64,000 nt of DNA from positions 1,488,001 through 1,552,000 of the forward strand of contig NZ_CP013444.1 in the NCBI RefSeq assembly GCF_001718835.1, read 5' to 3'. Of the stretch, positions 32,775 to 40,317 are shown one piece after another; position 1 is the stretch's first letter; each line of letters opens with the position of its first letter. The notes under the pieces are model-generated. The model was not told the origin of the DNA, searched no databases, and saw only the letters and a list, made by a program, of their open reading frames with translations. The stretch is from Burkholderia cepacia (GTDB lineage: Bacteria > Pseudomonadota > Gammaproteobacteria > Burkholderiales > Burkholderiaceae). The translations under genes and the position numbers were made by a program.

Positions 32775-33839
32775 TCAGTCGGTGTGCGTCGCGCCCATTT
32801 CGGCGACGGCAGCATCATACAACGCGGTTTGCGCGACCGCAGCAACGCGCGCGCGGTCGTCGTCCTGCGCGCCGTCGAGCATGCCCCAGCGCCGGTATTG
32901 CGACAGGAACCACAGGCCGTCGTCGGCGCAAGGCCGGTTCACCGCGCCGTTCGCATGAAACGCGACCGGCAGCGGCGGCACGGCGAACGGCCCCGCTCCG
33001 TAGTCGCCGAGCAGGCGCGGCGCGATCAGCCGGGCCGGCACGCCGAGCGCGTCGGGCGACGCCAGCCAGTCGGCCGCCTCGCGACGATGCGCGGCGCTGT
33101 CGAGCCACGCGCAGGCATCGACGAGCGTGCGGATCAGCGCGCGCGCGGTGGCCGGATACAGCGCGACGAAATCGCGCCGGGCGGCGAGCACCTTCTCCGG
33201 ATGATCGGGCCAGATCTCGCTCGTGACGGCGACGGTGCGCCCCGCGCCGCACGCCTCGGCCACGGCATGCCACGGCTCGCCGGCGCAGAAGCCGTCGAGT
33301 TCGCCGCCGGCGAGCGCGGCCACCATCTCGGGCGGCGGGATCACGACGCTGCGCACGTCGCGCAACGGATCGACGTCGTGCGACGCGAGCCAGTGGTTCA
33401 GCCACATCGCGTGCGTGCCGGTCGGGAACGTCTGCGCGAGGAGCGGCTTGCGGCCGAGCGTCGCGAACGCGTCGCGCAGGTTGCCGCGCGCGCGGAACGC
33501 ATCGGCGAGCGGCCCGGAGAACGTGATCGCCTGGCCGTTGCGGTTCAGCACCATCAGCGCGGCCATGTCGGCCTGCGGGCCGCCGATCCCGAGCTGCAGC
33601 CCGCAGACCAGCCCGTACAACGCATGCGCGGCGTCGAGCTCGCCGCTCAGCAACTTGTCGCGGACGGCGGCCCACGACGGCTGGCGGCTGAGTTCGAGCG
33701 TGAGGCCGTGCCGTGCACCGAGGTTCAGGCGCTGTGCGACGATCAGCGGGGCCGCGTCGCTCAGCGCGACGAACCCGAGGCGAAGATGCGCGCGTTCCGG
33801 CGCGGCGGCGGTCGAAGAGGTCATGGCGGTGACGGTCAT
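32775..33839 (-). CDS. nasS: NasS-type nitrate sensor (NrtA/CmpA-like binding protein)
   Basis: A 354-aa protein of the nitrate/bicarbonate ABC-binding family. It has no signal peptide or lipobox: the mature-type sequence starts LRLGFVALSDAAPLIVAQR almost directly. This and the 4-bp overlap with the ANTAR gene identify it as the cytoplasmic sensor NasS, which holds NasT inactive until nitrate or nitrite binds. Family segments are SWAAVRDKLLSGELDAAHAL, ITFSGPLADAF and GGELDGFCAGEPW. The start at 33839 overlaps the nasT stop (ATGA), so the two proteins should be made together. Confidence 0.88.
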   Translation of the reverse strand: MTVTAMTSSTAAAPERAHLRLGFVALSDAAPLIVAQRLNLGARHGLTLELSRQPSWAAVRDKLLSGELDAAHALYGLVCGLQLGIGGPQADMAALMVLNRNGQAITFSGPLADAFRARGNLRDAFATLGRKPLLAQTFPTGTHAMWLNHWLASHDVDPLRDVRSVVIPPPEMVAALAGGELDGFCAGEPWHAVAEACGAGRTVAVTSEIWPDHPEKVLAARRDFVALYPATARALIRTLVDACAWLDSAAHRREAADWLASPDALGVPARLIAPRLLGDYGAGPFAVPPLPVAFHANGAVNRPCADDGLWFLSQYRRWGMLDGAQDDDRARVAAVAQTALYDAAVAEMGATHTD

Positions 33840-34432
33840 GGTTGCGGATCGGCCGCGAGCACCTGGCGCGCGACGTCGACGATGCGCAGGCCCTGATCCA
33901 TCGCGCGCTTGCGCAGCGCCGCGTACGCGTCGTGTTCGGACAGCCTGCGCTGGTCCATCAGCATCCGCTTCGCGCGGTCGATGAGCTTGCGTTCGGCGAG
34001 TTCGCGCTCGACATCGGCAAGCCGGCGGCGCAGTGCATCGTCGTGCGAGAAGCGTGCGAGCGCGACTTCGAGAATCGGTGCAAGGCGTTCGGCCGACAGC
34101 CCTTCGACGAGATACGCGCTGACGCCTGCGCCGACCGCCGCGCGGATCAGCGCCTGGTTGGCGTCGTGGCTGAACATCAGCACGGGGCGCGGCGCGGTGG
34201 CATGCATGACCGCGAGCTGCTCGAGCGTATCGCGCGACGGCGAATCGGTATCGATGATCACGACGTCGGGATGCTGCTCCTCGACGGCGGCCGGCAGGCG
34301 CGCGGGCGTCGCGACGTCGTTCAGCATGTCGTAGCCGAGCTGCGCGAGTGCTTCGCCGAGTTCGCCGATCGGCTTGTCGGTATCGGTGACGAGCAGCACG
34401 CGCAGCCTGACGGGTGTAGCGGACGCACTCAT
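33836..34432 (-). CDS. nasT: NasT-type ANTAR RNA-binding antiterminator
   Basis: A 198-aa two-domain regulator. Residues ~10-125 form a response-regulator-like receiver (VLLVTDTDKPIG, VVIIDTDSPSRDT, PVLMFSHDA). Residues ~130-195 are an ANTAR domain with the typical A-x-x-x-L-M-x-x-x-x-x-S-E-x-x-A-Y pattern (KRMLMDQRRLSEHDAYAALR). NasT binds paired hairpins in nitrate-operon leaders and prevents termination when released by NasS. Matching hairpins lie in the divergent leaders at 35506-35525 and 35855-35874. Confidence 0.92.
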   Translation of the reverse strand: MSASATPVRLRVLLVTDTDKPIGELGEALAQLGYDMLNDVATPARLPAAVEEQHPDVVIIDTDSPSRDTLEQLAVMHATAPRPVLMFSHDANQALIRAAVGAGVSAYLVEGLSAERLAPILEVALARFSHDDALRRRLADVERELAERKLIDRAKRMLMDQRRLSEHDAYAALRKRAMDQGLRIVDVARQVLAADPQP

Positions 34433-34549
34433 GATGCAAGCCGATGAAACAGGTGAGCGGCGTCCCGGCGGGACTTCCGCCGGCCGCCGCGTGGGCGGCC
34501 GACGCTTTCAATATAGATCGGCGGCATGCGCCGCATTGCGCGCCGCATC

Positions 34550-35323
34550 CTACGCCGCGCGCCGGGCGGCGGAGTCGGCATCGGCATCGACGTCGTTCAC
34601 GCCGGTCAACGCCGAGGCTTCGCCGATCGCGCCGCCGACGAGGATCACGGCCGGACTGCCGAGCCCGGCCTGCGCGACGCCTTGGGCCAGCGCGCCGAGC
34701 GTGCCGATCCAGCGGCGTTCGTCGGGCGTGCCGGCCCATTGCACGGCCGCGGCCGGCGTCGATGCCGGCAGCGCGGCGAGCAGGCCGGCGGCGATGCTGT
34801 CGACGCGGCTCATGCCCATGTAGATCGCGAGCGTGGTGCCGGTTGCCGCGAGACGCGCCCAGTCGGGTTCGCCGTGGTCCTGACGATGGGCGGTGACGAA
34901 CGTGACGCCGTGGCAATGCGCGCGGTGCGTGAGCGAGAGGCCGAGGCTCGCGGCGGCCGCGAAGCCCGACGAGATGCCGTTGACGATCTCGACCGGAATC
35001 GCGGCGGCGCGCAATGTGGCGAGTTCTTCGCCGGCGCGCCCGAACAGCAGCGCCTCGCCGCCTTTCACGCGCACCACGTTTGCGCCGCGCAGTGCGTAAC
35101 GGCGCATCAGCTTCTCGATGAATGCCTGCGGCGTGGAGCGACAGCCGCCGCGCTTGCCGACGCGCACGACACGCGCCTGGGGTGCGAACGTGACGATCTC
35201 CGGGTTGACCAGATCGTCGAGCAGCAGTACGTCGGCAGCGGCCAGCGCCTTCACGGCCTTGAGCGTGAGGAGATCGGGATCGCCGGGGCCGGCGCCCAGC
35301 AGGGTGACTTTGCCTGTCGTCAT
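34550..35323 (-). CDS. cobA: Uroporphyrinogen-III C-methyltransferase (SUMT)
   Basis: A 257-aa S-adenosylmethionine-dependent enzyme that methylates uroporphyrinogen III twice to precorrin-2, the first step to siroheme, the cofactor of NirB. Signature segments are VTLLGAGPGDPDLLTLKA, VRVGKRGG, VVRVKGGEALLFGRAGEE and GISSGFAAAASLGLSLTHR. The start at 35323 (MTTGKV) has GGAATT upstream; a start four codons earlier has no ribosome site. It heads the cobA-nasT-nasS transcript, giving both cofactor supply and regulation for the divergent nitrate genes. Confidence 0.9.
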   Translation of the reverse strand: MTTGKVTLLGAGPGDPDLLTLKAVKALAAADVLLLDDLVNPEIVTFAPQARVVRVGKRGGCRSTPQAFIEKLMRRYALRGANVVRVKGGEALLFGRAGEELATLRAAAIPVEIVNGISSGFAAAASLGLSLTHRAHCHGVTFVTAHRQDHGEPDWARLAATGTTLAIYMGMSRVDSIAAGLLAALPASTPAAAVQWAGTPDERRWIGTLGALAQGVAQAGLGSPAVILVGGAIGEASALTGVNDVDADADSAARRAA

Positions 35324-35405
35324 GATGAATTCCATTGCCACGCGTGCGTGGCGGTCGATTGCGATGCGGGTCCCGGTGCGGTTGGCCGCAGGCGCGCGCC
35401 AAGCG

Positions 35406-35450
35406 ACAACGGCGTCCGCCCGTGCGTGCTGCACGGAGGGACGCCGTTGT
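35406..35450 (-). terminator. Strong hairpin in the cobA-nasTS leader
   Basis: ACAACGGCGTCC (35406-35417) pairs perfectly with GGACGCCGTTGT (35439-35450), continued by CCGTGC/GCACGG inside. The outer arms AACGGCGTCC/GGACGCCGTT are the same as in the terminator of the divergent leader at 35920-35972. On the minus strand the U-tract is poor (TTGTCGCTT), so termination efficiency is uncertain. Confidence 0.55.
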
Positions 35451-35505
35451 CCGGGTGCGTCCCCGTCAGCGACAGCGACGGCGGGCGCGCGTTGCGAGTA
35501 CCGCG

Positions 35506-35525
35506 CATCGGCGCCATTGCCGATG
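35506..35525 (-). promoter_or_regulatory. ANTAR-type hexaloop hairpin, cobA-nasTS leader
   Basis: Read on the minus strand: CATCGGC-AATGGC-GCCGATG, a perfect 7-bp stem with a six-base loop having A at loop position 1 and G at position 4, the known requirement for ANTAR binding. It begins about five bases after the predicted transcription start. The expected second hairpin may be CCGTC/GACGG at 35463-35481, but its 9-nt loop does not fit well. Confidence 0.6.
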
Positions 35526-35540
35526 TCTTCCGACCTTTCA

Positions 35541-35555
35541 GCAATATCCGGGCCA
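35541..35555 (-). promoter_or_regulatory. Sigma-54 promoter for cobA-nasT-nasS
   Basis: On the minus strand: TGGCCC-GGATA-TTGC, one mismatch from the -24/-12 consensus TGGCAC-N5-TTGC with correct spacing. Transcription would start near 35530, directly before the hexaloop hairpin. Confidence 0.6.
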
Positions 35556-35712
35556 GCCTTTGAACGCGGCGTGTTGCGCGCTGCACCCCGCCACGCATGG
35601 CCACCGGCCGCGCATGCCGGCCGCGCGGATGCGGGCCGGTGCGATGCCGCAAGCGTGTGCGCCATTCACCAGAAGCGTGCACCGTGTTGCCGCACGGCGA
35701 CAGTGCTGCAGC

Positions 35713-35727
35713 GCACCACATCTGTGC
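35713..35727. promoter_or_regulatory. Candidate NtrC site between the divergent operons
   Basis: GCAC-CACATCT-GTGC, an inverted repeat close to the NtrC pattern GCAC-N7-GTGC. It lies about 100 bp upstream of the plus-strand -24 element and about 160 bp from the minus-strand one, suitable distances for an enhancer site. Confidence 0.45.
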
Positions 35728-35825
35728 CTCGCTGCATCGTGACGCGTCGCTGATCTGGCGCAAAGCGGGGCGCCGATCCGCTTGAACACGCCGCAAACCG
35801 CCATACGATGGGATTCAGCCCGACA

Positions 35826-35840
35826 TGGCACGGGGCTTGC
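35826..35840 (+). promoter_or_regulatory. Sigma-54 promoter for the nitrate operon
   Basis: TGGCAC-GGGGC-TTGC matches the -24/-12 consensus exactly. Transcription would start near 35851, four bases before the hexaloop hairpin at 35855 and 140 bp before the transporter ATG. Confidence 0.75.
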
Positions 35841-35854
35841 GTTATGTCGATCGA

Positions 35855-35874
35855 GTCAATCAACGACGATTGGC
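35855..35874 (+). promoter_or_regulatory. ANTAR-type hexaloop hairpin, nitrate operon leader
   Basis: GTCAATC-AACGAC-GATTGGC: 7-bp stem (one G-U) with a six-base loop carrying A at position 1 and G at position 4. This is the first hairpin expected of a NasT target, at the very 5' end of the predicted RNA. Confidence 0.68.
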
Positions 35875-35896
35875 TTGCAGCACCGATTACCGACGC

Positions 35897-35910
35897 GCCC
35901 GGCAACGGGC
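35897..35910 (+). promoter_or_regulatory. Second leader hairpin, nitrate operon
   Basis: GCCCG-GCAA-CGGGC, or with a six-base loop GCCC-GGCAAC-GGGC. It stands where the second ANTAR hairpin should be, 22 bases after the first, but loop position 1 is G rather than A, so identity is uncertain. Confidence 0.35.
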
Positions 35911-35919
35911 TTCATGGGC

Positions 35920-35975
35920 AACGGCGTCCTACGCATCGGGTCTCGACGAGACTGGGTGCGCAGGACGCCGTTTTT
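35920..35975 (+). terminator. Leader terminator of the nitrate operon
   Basis: AACGGCGTCCT (35920-35930) pairs perfectly with AGGACGCCGTT (35962-35972), with an inner GTCTC/GAGAC stem, and is followed by a T-tract (35971-35975). It ends 15 bp before the transporter ATG. NasT bound to the upstream hairpin would be expected to prevent its formation or action. Confidence 0.75.
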
Positions 35976-35990
35976 CGTTTGGCGGATGAC

Positions 35991-37316
35991 ATGACCGACA
36001 AAGCTACCCGTATCGATCTCTTCAGCCTCCGCACCGCGCCGATGCGCGCGTTCCACTTCACGTGGATGGCGTTCTTCGTGTGCTTCTTCGCATGGTTCGC
36101 GTGCGCGCCGCTGATGCCGCTCATTGCACGCGAATTCCACCTCACGGCGGCGCAGGTCGCCAACATCAACATCGCGGCCGTGGCCGCGACGATCGCCGTG
36201 CGGCTGCTGGTCGGCCCGCTGTGCGACCGCTTCGGCCCGCGCCGCGTCTATGCGGGGCTGCTCGCGGTCGGCGCGATTCCGGTGATCGCGGTCGCGTTCA
36301 GCCATGACTACCTGTCGTTCCTGATCTGCCGGCTCGGCATCGGCGCGATCGGCGCGGGCTTCGTGATCACGCAGTACCACACGTCGGTGATGTTCGCGCC
36401 CAACGTGGTCGGCACCGCGAACGCGACGACGGCCGGCTGGGGCAATGCCGGCGCGGGCGCGACGCAGGCGCTGATGCCGCTGCTCGTCGCCGCCGGCCTG
36501 ATGCTCGGCTTCGGCGAGGGTTCGTCGTGGCGCATCGCGCTGGTCGTGCCGGGCGTCGCGATGCTCGCGATGGCCTGGGCGTACTGGCGCTTCACGCAGG
36601 ATTGCCCGCAAGGCGACTTCGTCGCGCTGCGCAAGGAAGGCGTGACGGTCGACAGCGGCAAGAAGGGCGGCTGGGCGAGCTTCTTCGCGGCCTGCGGCAA
36701 CTATCGCGTGTGGATGCTGTTCGTCACGTACGGCGCATGCTTCGGCGTCGAGGTGTTCATCCACAACATCGCCGCGCTGTACTACGTCGATCACTTCAGC
36801 CTGTCGCTGAAGGACGCCGGTTTCGCGGTCGGCCTGTTCGGGCTGCTCGCCCTGTTCGCCCGCGCGCTCGGCGGCTGGCTGTCCGACAAGATCGCCGCAC
36901 GCCGCAGCCTCGACGTGCGCGCGACGCTGCTGTGTGGACTGATCGTCGGCGAAGGGCTCGGGCTGATCTGGTTCTCGCATGCGCAAAGCGTCGGCATCGC
37001 ACTCGTCGCGATGCTCGCGTTCGGCCTCTTCACGCACATGGCGTGCGGCGCGACCTATGCGCTGGTGCCCTTCATCGACCGCAAGGCGCTCGGCGGCGTG
37101 GCGGGGATCGTCGGCGCGGGCGGCAACGTCGGCGCGGTCGCCGCGAGCTTCCTGCTGAAAGGCGTCGGCGACGTGCAGCACACGCTCAGCCTGCTCGGCC
37201 TTGCCGTCACCGCGACCGCACTGTGCGCGATGGCCGTGCGCTTCAGCGAAGAACACAAGGCGCGCGAAGCCGAGTTGCGCGATCGCGCGCTGGCCGCCGG
37301 CAGCGTCGCGAACTGA
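35991..37316 (+). CDS. NarK/NasA-type MFS nitrate/nitrite transporter
   Basis: A 441-aa inner-membrane protein with about 12 membrane segments of the nitrate/nitrite porter family. Nitrate signature regions are present: GWGNAGAGATQALMPLLVAA and GVAGIVGAGGNVGAVAASFL, the two Gly-rich helices that line the nitrate path. FFAWFACAPLMPLIAREF is the helix 1 region. An in-frame extension back to 35808 exists but would include the leader hairpins and terminator, so the ATG at 35991 is used. First gene of the nitrate operon, 21 bp before nirB. Confidence 0.9.
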   Translation: MTDKATRIDLFSLRTAPMRAFHFTWMAFFVCFFAWFACAPLMPLIAREFHLTAAQVANINIAAVAATIAVRLLVGPLCDRFGPRRVYAGLLAVGAIPVIAVAFSHDYLSFLICRLGIGAIGAGFVITQYHTSVMFAPNVVGTANATTAGWGNAGAGATQALMPLLVAAGLMLGFGEGSSWRIALVVPGVAMLAMAWAYWRFTQDCPQGDFVALRKEGVTVDSGKKGGWASFFAACGNYRVWMLFVTYGACFGVEVFIHNIAALYYVDHFSLSLKDAGFAVGLFGLLALFARALGGWLSDKIAARRSLDVRATLLCGLIVGEGLGLIWFSHAQSVGIALVAMLAFGLFTHMACGATYALVPFIDRKALGGVAGIVGAGGNVGAVAASFLLKGVGDVQHTLSLLGLAVTATALCAMAVRFSEEHKAREAELRDRALAAGSVAN

Positions 37317-37337
37317 TCGACCGAGGGACACGTCACC

Positions 37338-39920
37338 ATGAAACTCATCGTCATCGGCCACGGCATGGTCGGCCACAAGCTCCTCGAATGCGTCGCGGCG
37401 GAAGCGGGCGCTGCAGGCACCACGGGCGCGCTGCAGGTCACCGTGCTCGGCGAGGAACCGCGCCCCGCGTACGACCGCGTGCACCTGTCCGAATTCTTCG
37501 CGGGCAAGTCGGCGGACGACCTGTCGCTCGTCGAACCCGGCTTCTTCGAGCGTCATCCGCAGTTCGACCTGCGCCTGAACGCGCGCGTCGCGTCGATCGA
37601 CCGCGCCGCGCATACGGTCACGCTCGCGTCCGGTGAAACGCTCGCGTACGACAAGCTGGTGCTGGCGACGGGTTCGCGCCCGTTCGTGCCGCCGATGCCG
37701 GGGCACGATCGCGAAGGCTGCTTCGTGTACCGGACGATCGAGGATCTCGAGGCGATGCAGGCGTGCGGCACGCACGCGAAGCGCGGCGTCGTGGTCGGCG
37801 GCGGGCTGCTCGGCCTCGAATGCGCGAAGGCGCTGCGCGACATGGGGCTCGACACGCACGTCGTCGAATTCGCGCCGCGGCTGATGGCCATGCAGGTCGA
37901 CGACGGCGGCGGCCGGATGCTGCGCGCGAAGATCGAGGCGCTCGGCGTGACCGTGCATACGGGCAAGAACACGCTCGAGATCGTCGACGGCGAGGCGGGC
38001 ACGCACCGGATGGCGTTCGCCGACGGCTCGCACCTCGATGCCGACATGATCGTGTTCTCGGCCGGCATTCGCGCACGCGACGAACTGGCGCGTGCATGCG
38101 GTCTGGAAATCGGCCCGCGCGGCGGCGTCGCGATCGACGATGCGTGCCGCACGAGCGACGCCGACATCTACGCGATCGGTGAATGCGCGGCCTGGAACGG
38201 CATGGTGTACGGCCTCGTCGCCCCCGGCTACGACATGGCGCGCGTGGTCGCGAAGCAGCTCGGCGGCGATGCGAACGGTGCAGCCGAGGCCGCATTCGCG
38301 GGCGCCGACATGAGCACGAAGCTGAAGCTGATGGGCGTCGACGTCGCGAGCATCGGCGACGCGCACGGCACGACGGCCGGCAGCCGCACCTACCAGTACG
38401 CGGACGAGCGCCGCCAGGTCTACAAGAAGCTCGTGGTGTCCGACTGCGGCAAGTTCCTGCACGGCGCGGTGATGGTCGGCGACGCAGCCGAATACGGCAC
38501 GCTGCTGCAGATGATGCTGAACCGCATCGAGCTGCCCGAGTCGCCGGAATTCCTGATCCTGCCGTCGTCGGACGGCGCCGCGAAGCCGGCGCTCGGCGTC
38601 GACGCGCTGCCTGACGGCGCACAGATCTGCTCGTGCAACAACGTGTCGAAGTCGCAGATCTGCGCGGCGGTGGCGGATGGCGCGACGAGCCTCGGTGCGC
38701 TGAAGTCGTGCACGGGCGCGGGCACGTCGTGCGGCGGCTGCGTGCCGCTCGTCACGCAGATCATGAAGGCCGAGATGAAGAAGCAGGGCCTCGCGGTCAA
38801 CAACCATATCTGCGAGCACTTCGCGCATTCGCGCCAGGAGCTGTTCCACCTGATCCGCGTCGAGCGCATCACGACGTTCGACGCACTGCTGGCAAAGCAC
38901 GGCCATGGCCTCGGCTGCGACGTGTGCAAGCCGGCGGTGGCGGGCATCCTCGCGTCGTGCTTCAACGAATTCGTGCTGAAGAAGGAACACGCGGGGCTGC
39001 AGGATTCGAACGACTACTACCTCGCGAACATCCAGCGCGACGGCACGTATTCGGTCGTGCCGCGCATGCCGGGCGGCGAGGTCACGCCGGAAGGGCTGAT
39101 CGCGGTCGGCCAGGTCGCGAAGAAGTACGGGCTCTACACGAAGATCACCGGCGGCCAGCGTGTCGACCTGTTCGGTGCGCGCGTCGAGCAGCTGCCGTCG
39201 ATCTGGGAGGAACTGATCGCCGCCGGTTTCGAATCGGGCCACGCATACGGCAAGGCGCTGCGCACCGTGAAGTCGTGTGTCGGCTCGACGTGGTGCCGTT
39301 ACGGCGTCGGCGATTCGGTCGGCCTCGCGATCGACCTCGAGAATCGCTACAAGGGGCTGCGCGCGCCGCACAAGATCAAGTTCGGCGTGTCCGGCTGCAC
39401 GCGCGAGTGTGCGGAAGCGCAGGGCAAGGACGTCGGCATCATCGCGACCGAAAAGGGCTGGAACCTGTACGTGTGCGGCAACGGCGGGATGAAGCCGCGC
39501 CACGCGGAACTGCTCGCGTCCGACCTCGACCGCGCGACGCTGGTGCGCTACATCGACCGTTTGCTGATGTTCTACGTGCGCACGGCCGACCGCCTGCAGC
39601 GCACGAGCGTGTGGCGCGACAACCTCGAAGGCGGCCTCGACTACCTGATCGACGTCGTCGTGCACGACCGGCTCGGGATCGGCGCCGAACTCGAAGCCGA
39701 CATGCAGCACGTGGTCGATACCTACGAGTGCGAGTGGAAGAAGGCCGTCACCGATCCCGACACGCGCAAGCGCTTCCGCCACTTCGTGAACAGCGATGCG
39801 CCGGACACGACCATCGAATTCGTCGAGACGCGCGGCCAGATCCGGCCCGCGACGCCCGACGAGCGCATGCGCGGCAAGCCCGTCGTGATTCCGGTGGTGG
39901 TCGACACCGAAACCGTTTGA
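37338..39920 (+). CDS. nirB: Assimilatory nitrite reductase (NADH-type), large subunit
   Basis: An 860-aa siroheme enzyme that reduces nitrite to ammonium. Domain order: FAD/NAD(P) oxidoreductase (VIGHGMVGHKLLE at the start; YDKLVLATGSRPFVPP; VVVGGGLLGLE), then a BFD-like [2Fe-2S] region (CSCNNVSK, SCTGAGTSCGGC), then ferredoxin-like sulfite/nitrite reductase domains. The [4Fe-4S]-siroheme ligands are in CVGSTWCRYG and GCTRECAEAQG. Length is normal for the family. It lies between the transporter and nirD on one transcript. Confidence 0.95.
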   Translation: MKLIVIGHGMVGHKLLECVAAEAGAAGTTGALQVTVLGEEPRPAYDRVHLSEFFAGKSADDLSLVEPGFFERHPQFDLRLNARVASIDRAAHTVTLASGETLAYDKLVLATGSRPFVPPMPGHDREGCFVYRTIEDLEAMQACGTHAKRGVVVGGGLLGLECAKALRDMGLDTHVVEFAPRLMAMQVDDGGGRMLRAKIEALGVTVHTGKNTLEIVDGEAGTHRMAFADGSHLDADMIVFSAGIRARDELARACGLEIGPRGGVAIDDACRTSDADIYAIGECAAWNGMVYGLVAPGYDMARVVAKQLGGDANGAAEAAFAGADMSTKLKLMGVDVASIGDAHGTTAGSRTYQYADERRQVYKKLVVSDCGKFLHGAVMVGDAAEYGTLLQMMLNRIELPESPEFLILPSSDGAAKPALGVDALPDGAQICSCNNVSKSQICAAVADGATSLGALKSCTGAGTSCGGCVPLVTQIMKAEMKKQGLAVNNHICEHFAHSRQELFHLIRVERITTFDALLAKHGHGLGCDVCKPAVAGILASCFNEFVLKKEHAGLQDSNDYYLANIQRDGTYSVVPRMPGGEVTPEGLIAVGQVAKKYGLYTKITGGQRVDLFGARVEQLPSIWEELIAAGFESGHAYGKALRTVKSCVGSTWCRYGVGDSVGLAIDLENRYKGLRAPHKIKFGVSGCTRECAEAQGKDVGIIATEKGWNLYVCGNGGMKPRHAELLASDLDRATLVRYIDRLLMFYVRTADRLQRTSVWRDNLEGGLDYLIDVVVHDRLGIGAELEADMQHVVDTYECEWKKAVTDPDTRKRFRHFVNSDAPDTTIEFVETRGQIRPATPDERMRGKPVVIPVVVDTETV

Positions 39921-39950
39921 GCCGTGTTCATCGTCAGCAAGGAGAACGCC

Positions 39951-40301
39951 ATGAGCAACGATCGTCTTCCGCTGTCCTGGACCCGCGTGTGCCCGCTCGA
40001 CGACATCGTGCCGAACACCGGCGTGTGTGCACTCGTCAACGGCGAGCAGGTCGCGGTCTTTCACGTCGCGCATGCCGGGGAAGGCGGCGTGTTCGCGATC
40101 GACAACGTCGACCCGGTGTCGCAGGCGGCCGTGATGTCGCGCGGGCTGATCGGCAGCCTCGGCGAGCGCGTCGTCGTCGCGTCGCCGCTGTACAAGCAGC
40201 ATTTCGACCTGCGTACCGGCGAATGCCTCGAAGCACCCGAGCAATCGGTGAGCGCGTATCCGTCGCGGGTCGAGGACGGCTTCGTGTGGATCGCGGCCTG
40301 A
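39951..40301 (+). CDS. nirD: Nitrite reductase small subunit
   Basis: A 116-aa Rieske-fold protein lacking the cluster ligands, as usual for NirD (no CxH/CxxH pair; LYKQHFDLRTGECLEAP stands in that region). It partners NirB. AAGGAG precedes the ATG at 39951; an in-frame start nine codons earlier is less likely. It begins 30 bp after nirB. Confidence 0.93.
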   Translation: MSNDRLPLSWTRVCPLDDIVPNTGVCALVNGEQVAVFHVAHAGEGGVFAIDNVDPVSQAAVMSRGLIGSLGERVVVASPLYKQHFDLRTGECLEAPEQSVSAYPSRVEDGFVWIAA

Positions 40302-40317
40302 CCGGCCCGGAGCGCGC

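Noticed and set aside
32775..33839. Periplasmic NrtA component of a nitrate ABC transporter
   Set aside because: No signal peptide or lipobox, no permease/ATPase genes, and a 4-bp overlap with an ANTAR gene; NasS fits better.
35808..35990. In-frame N-terminal extension of the nitrate transporter
   Set aside because: The stretch covers the sigma-54 promoter region, hexaloop hairpin and terminator; the conserved protein begins after the ATG at 35991.
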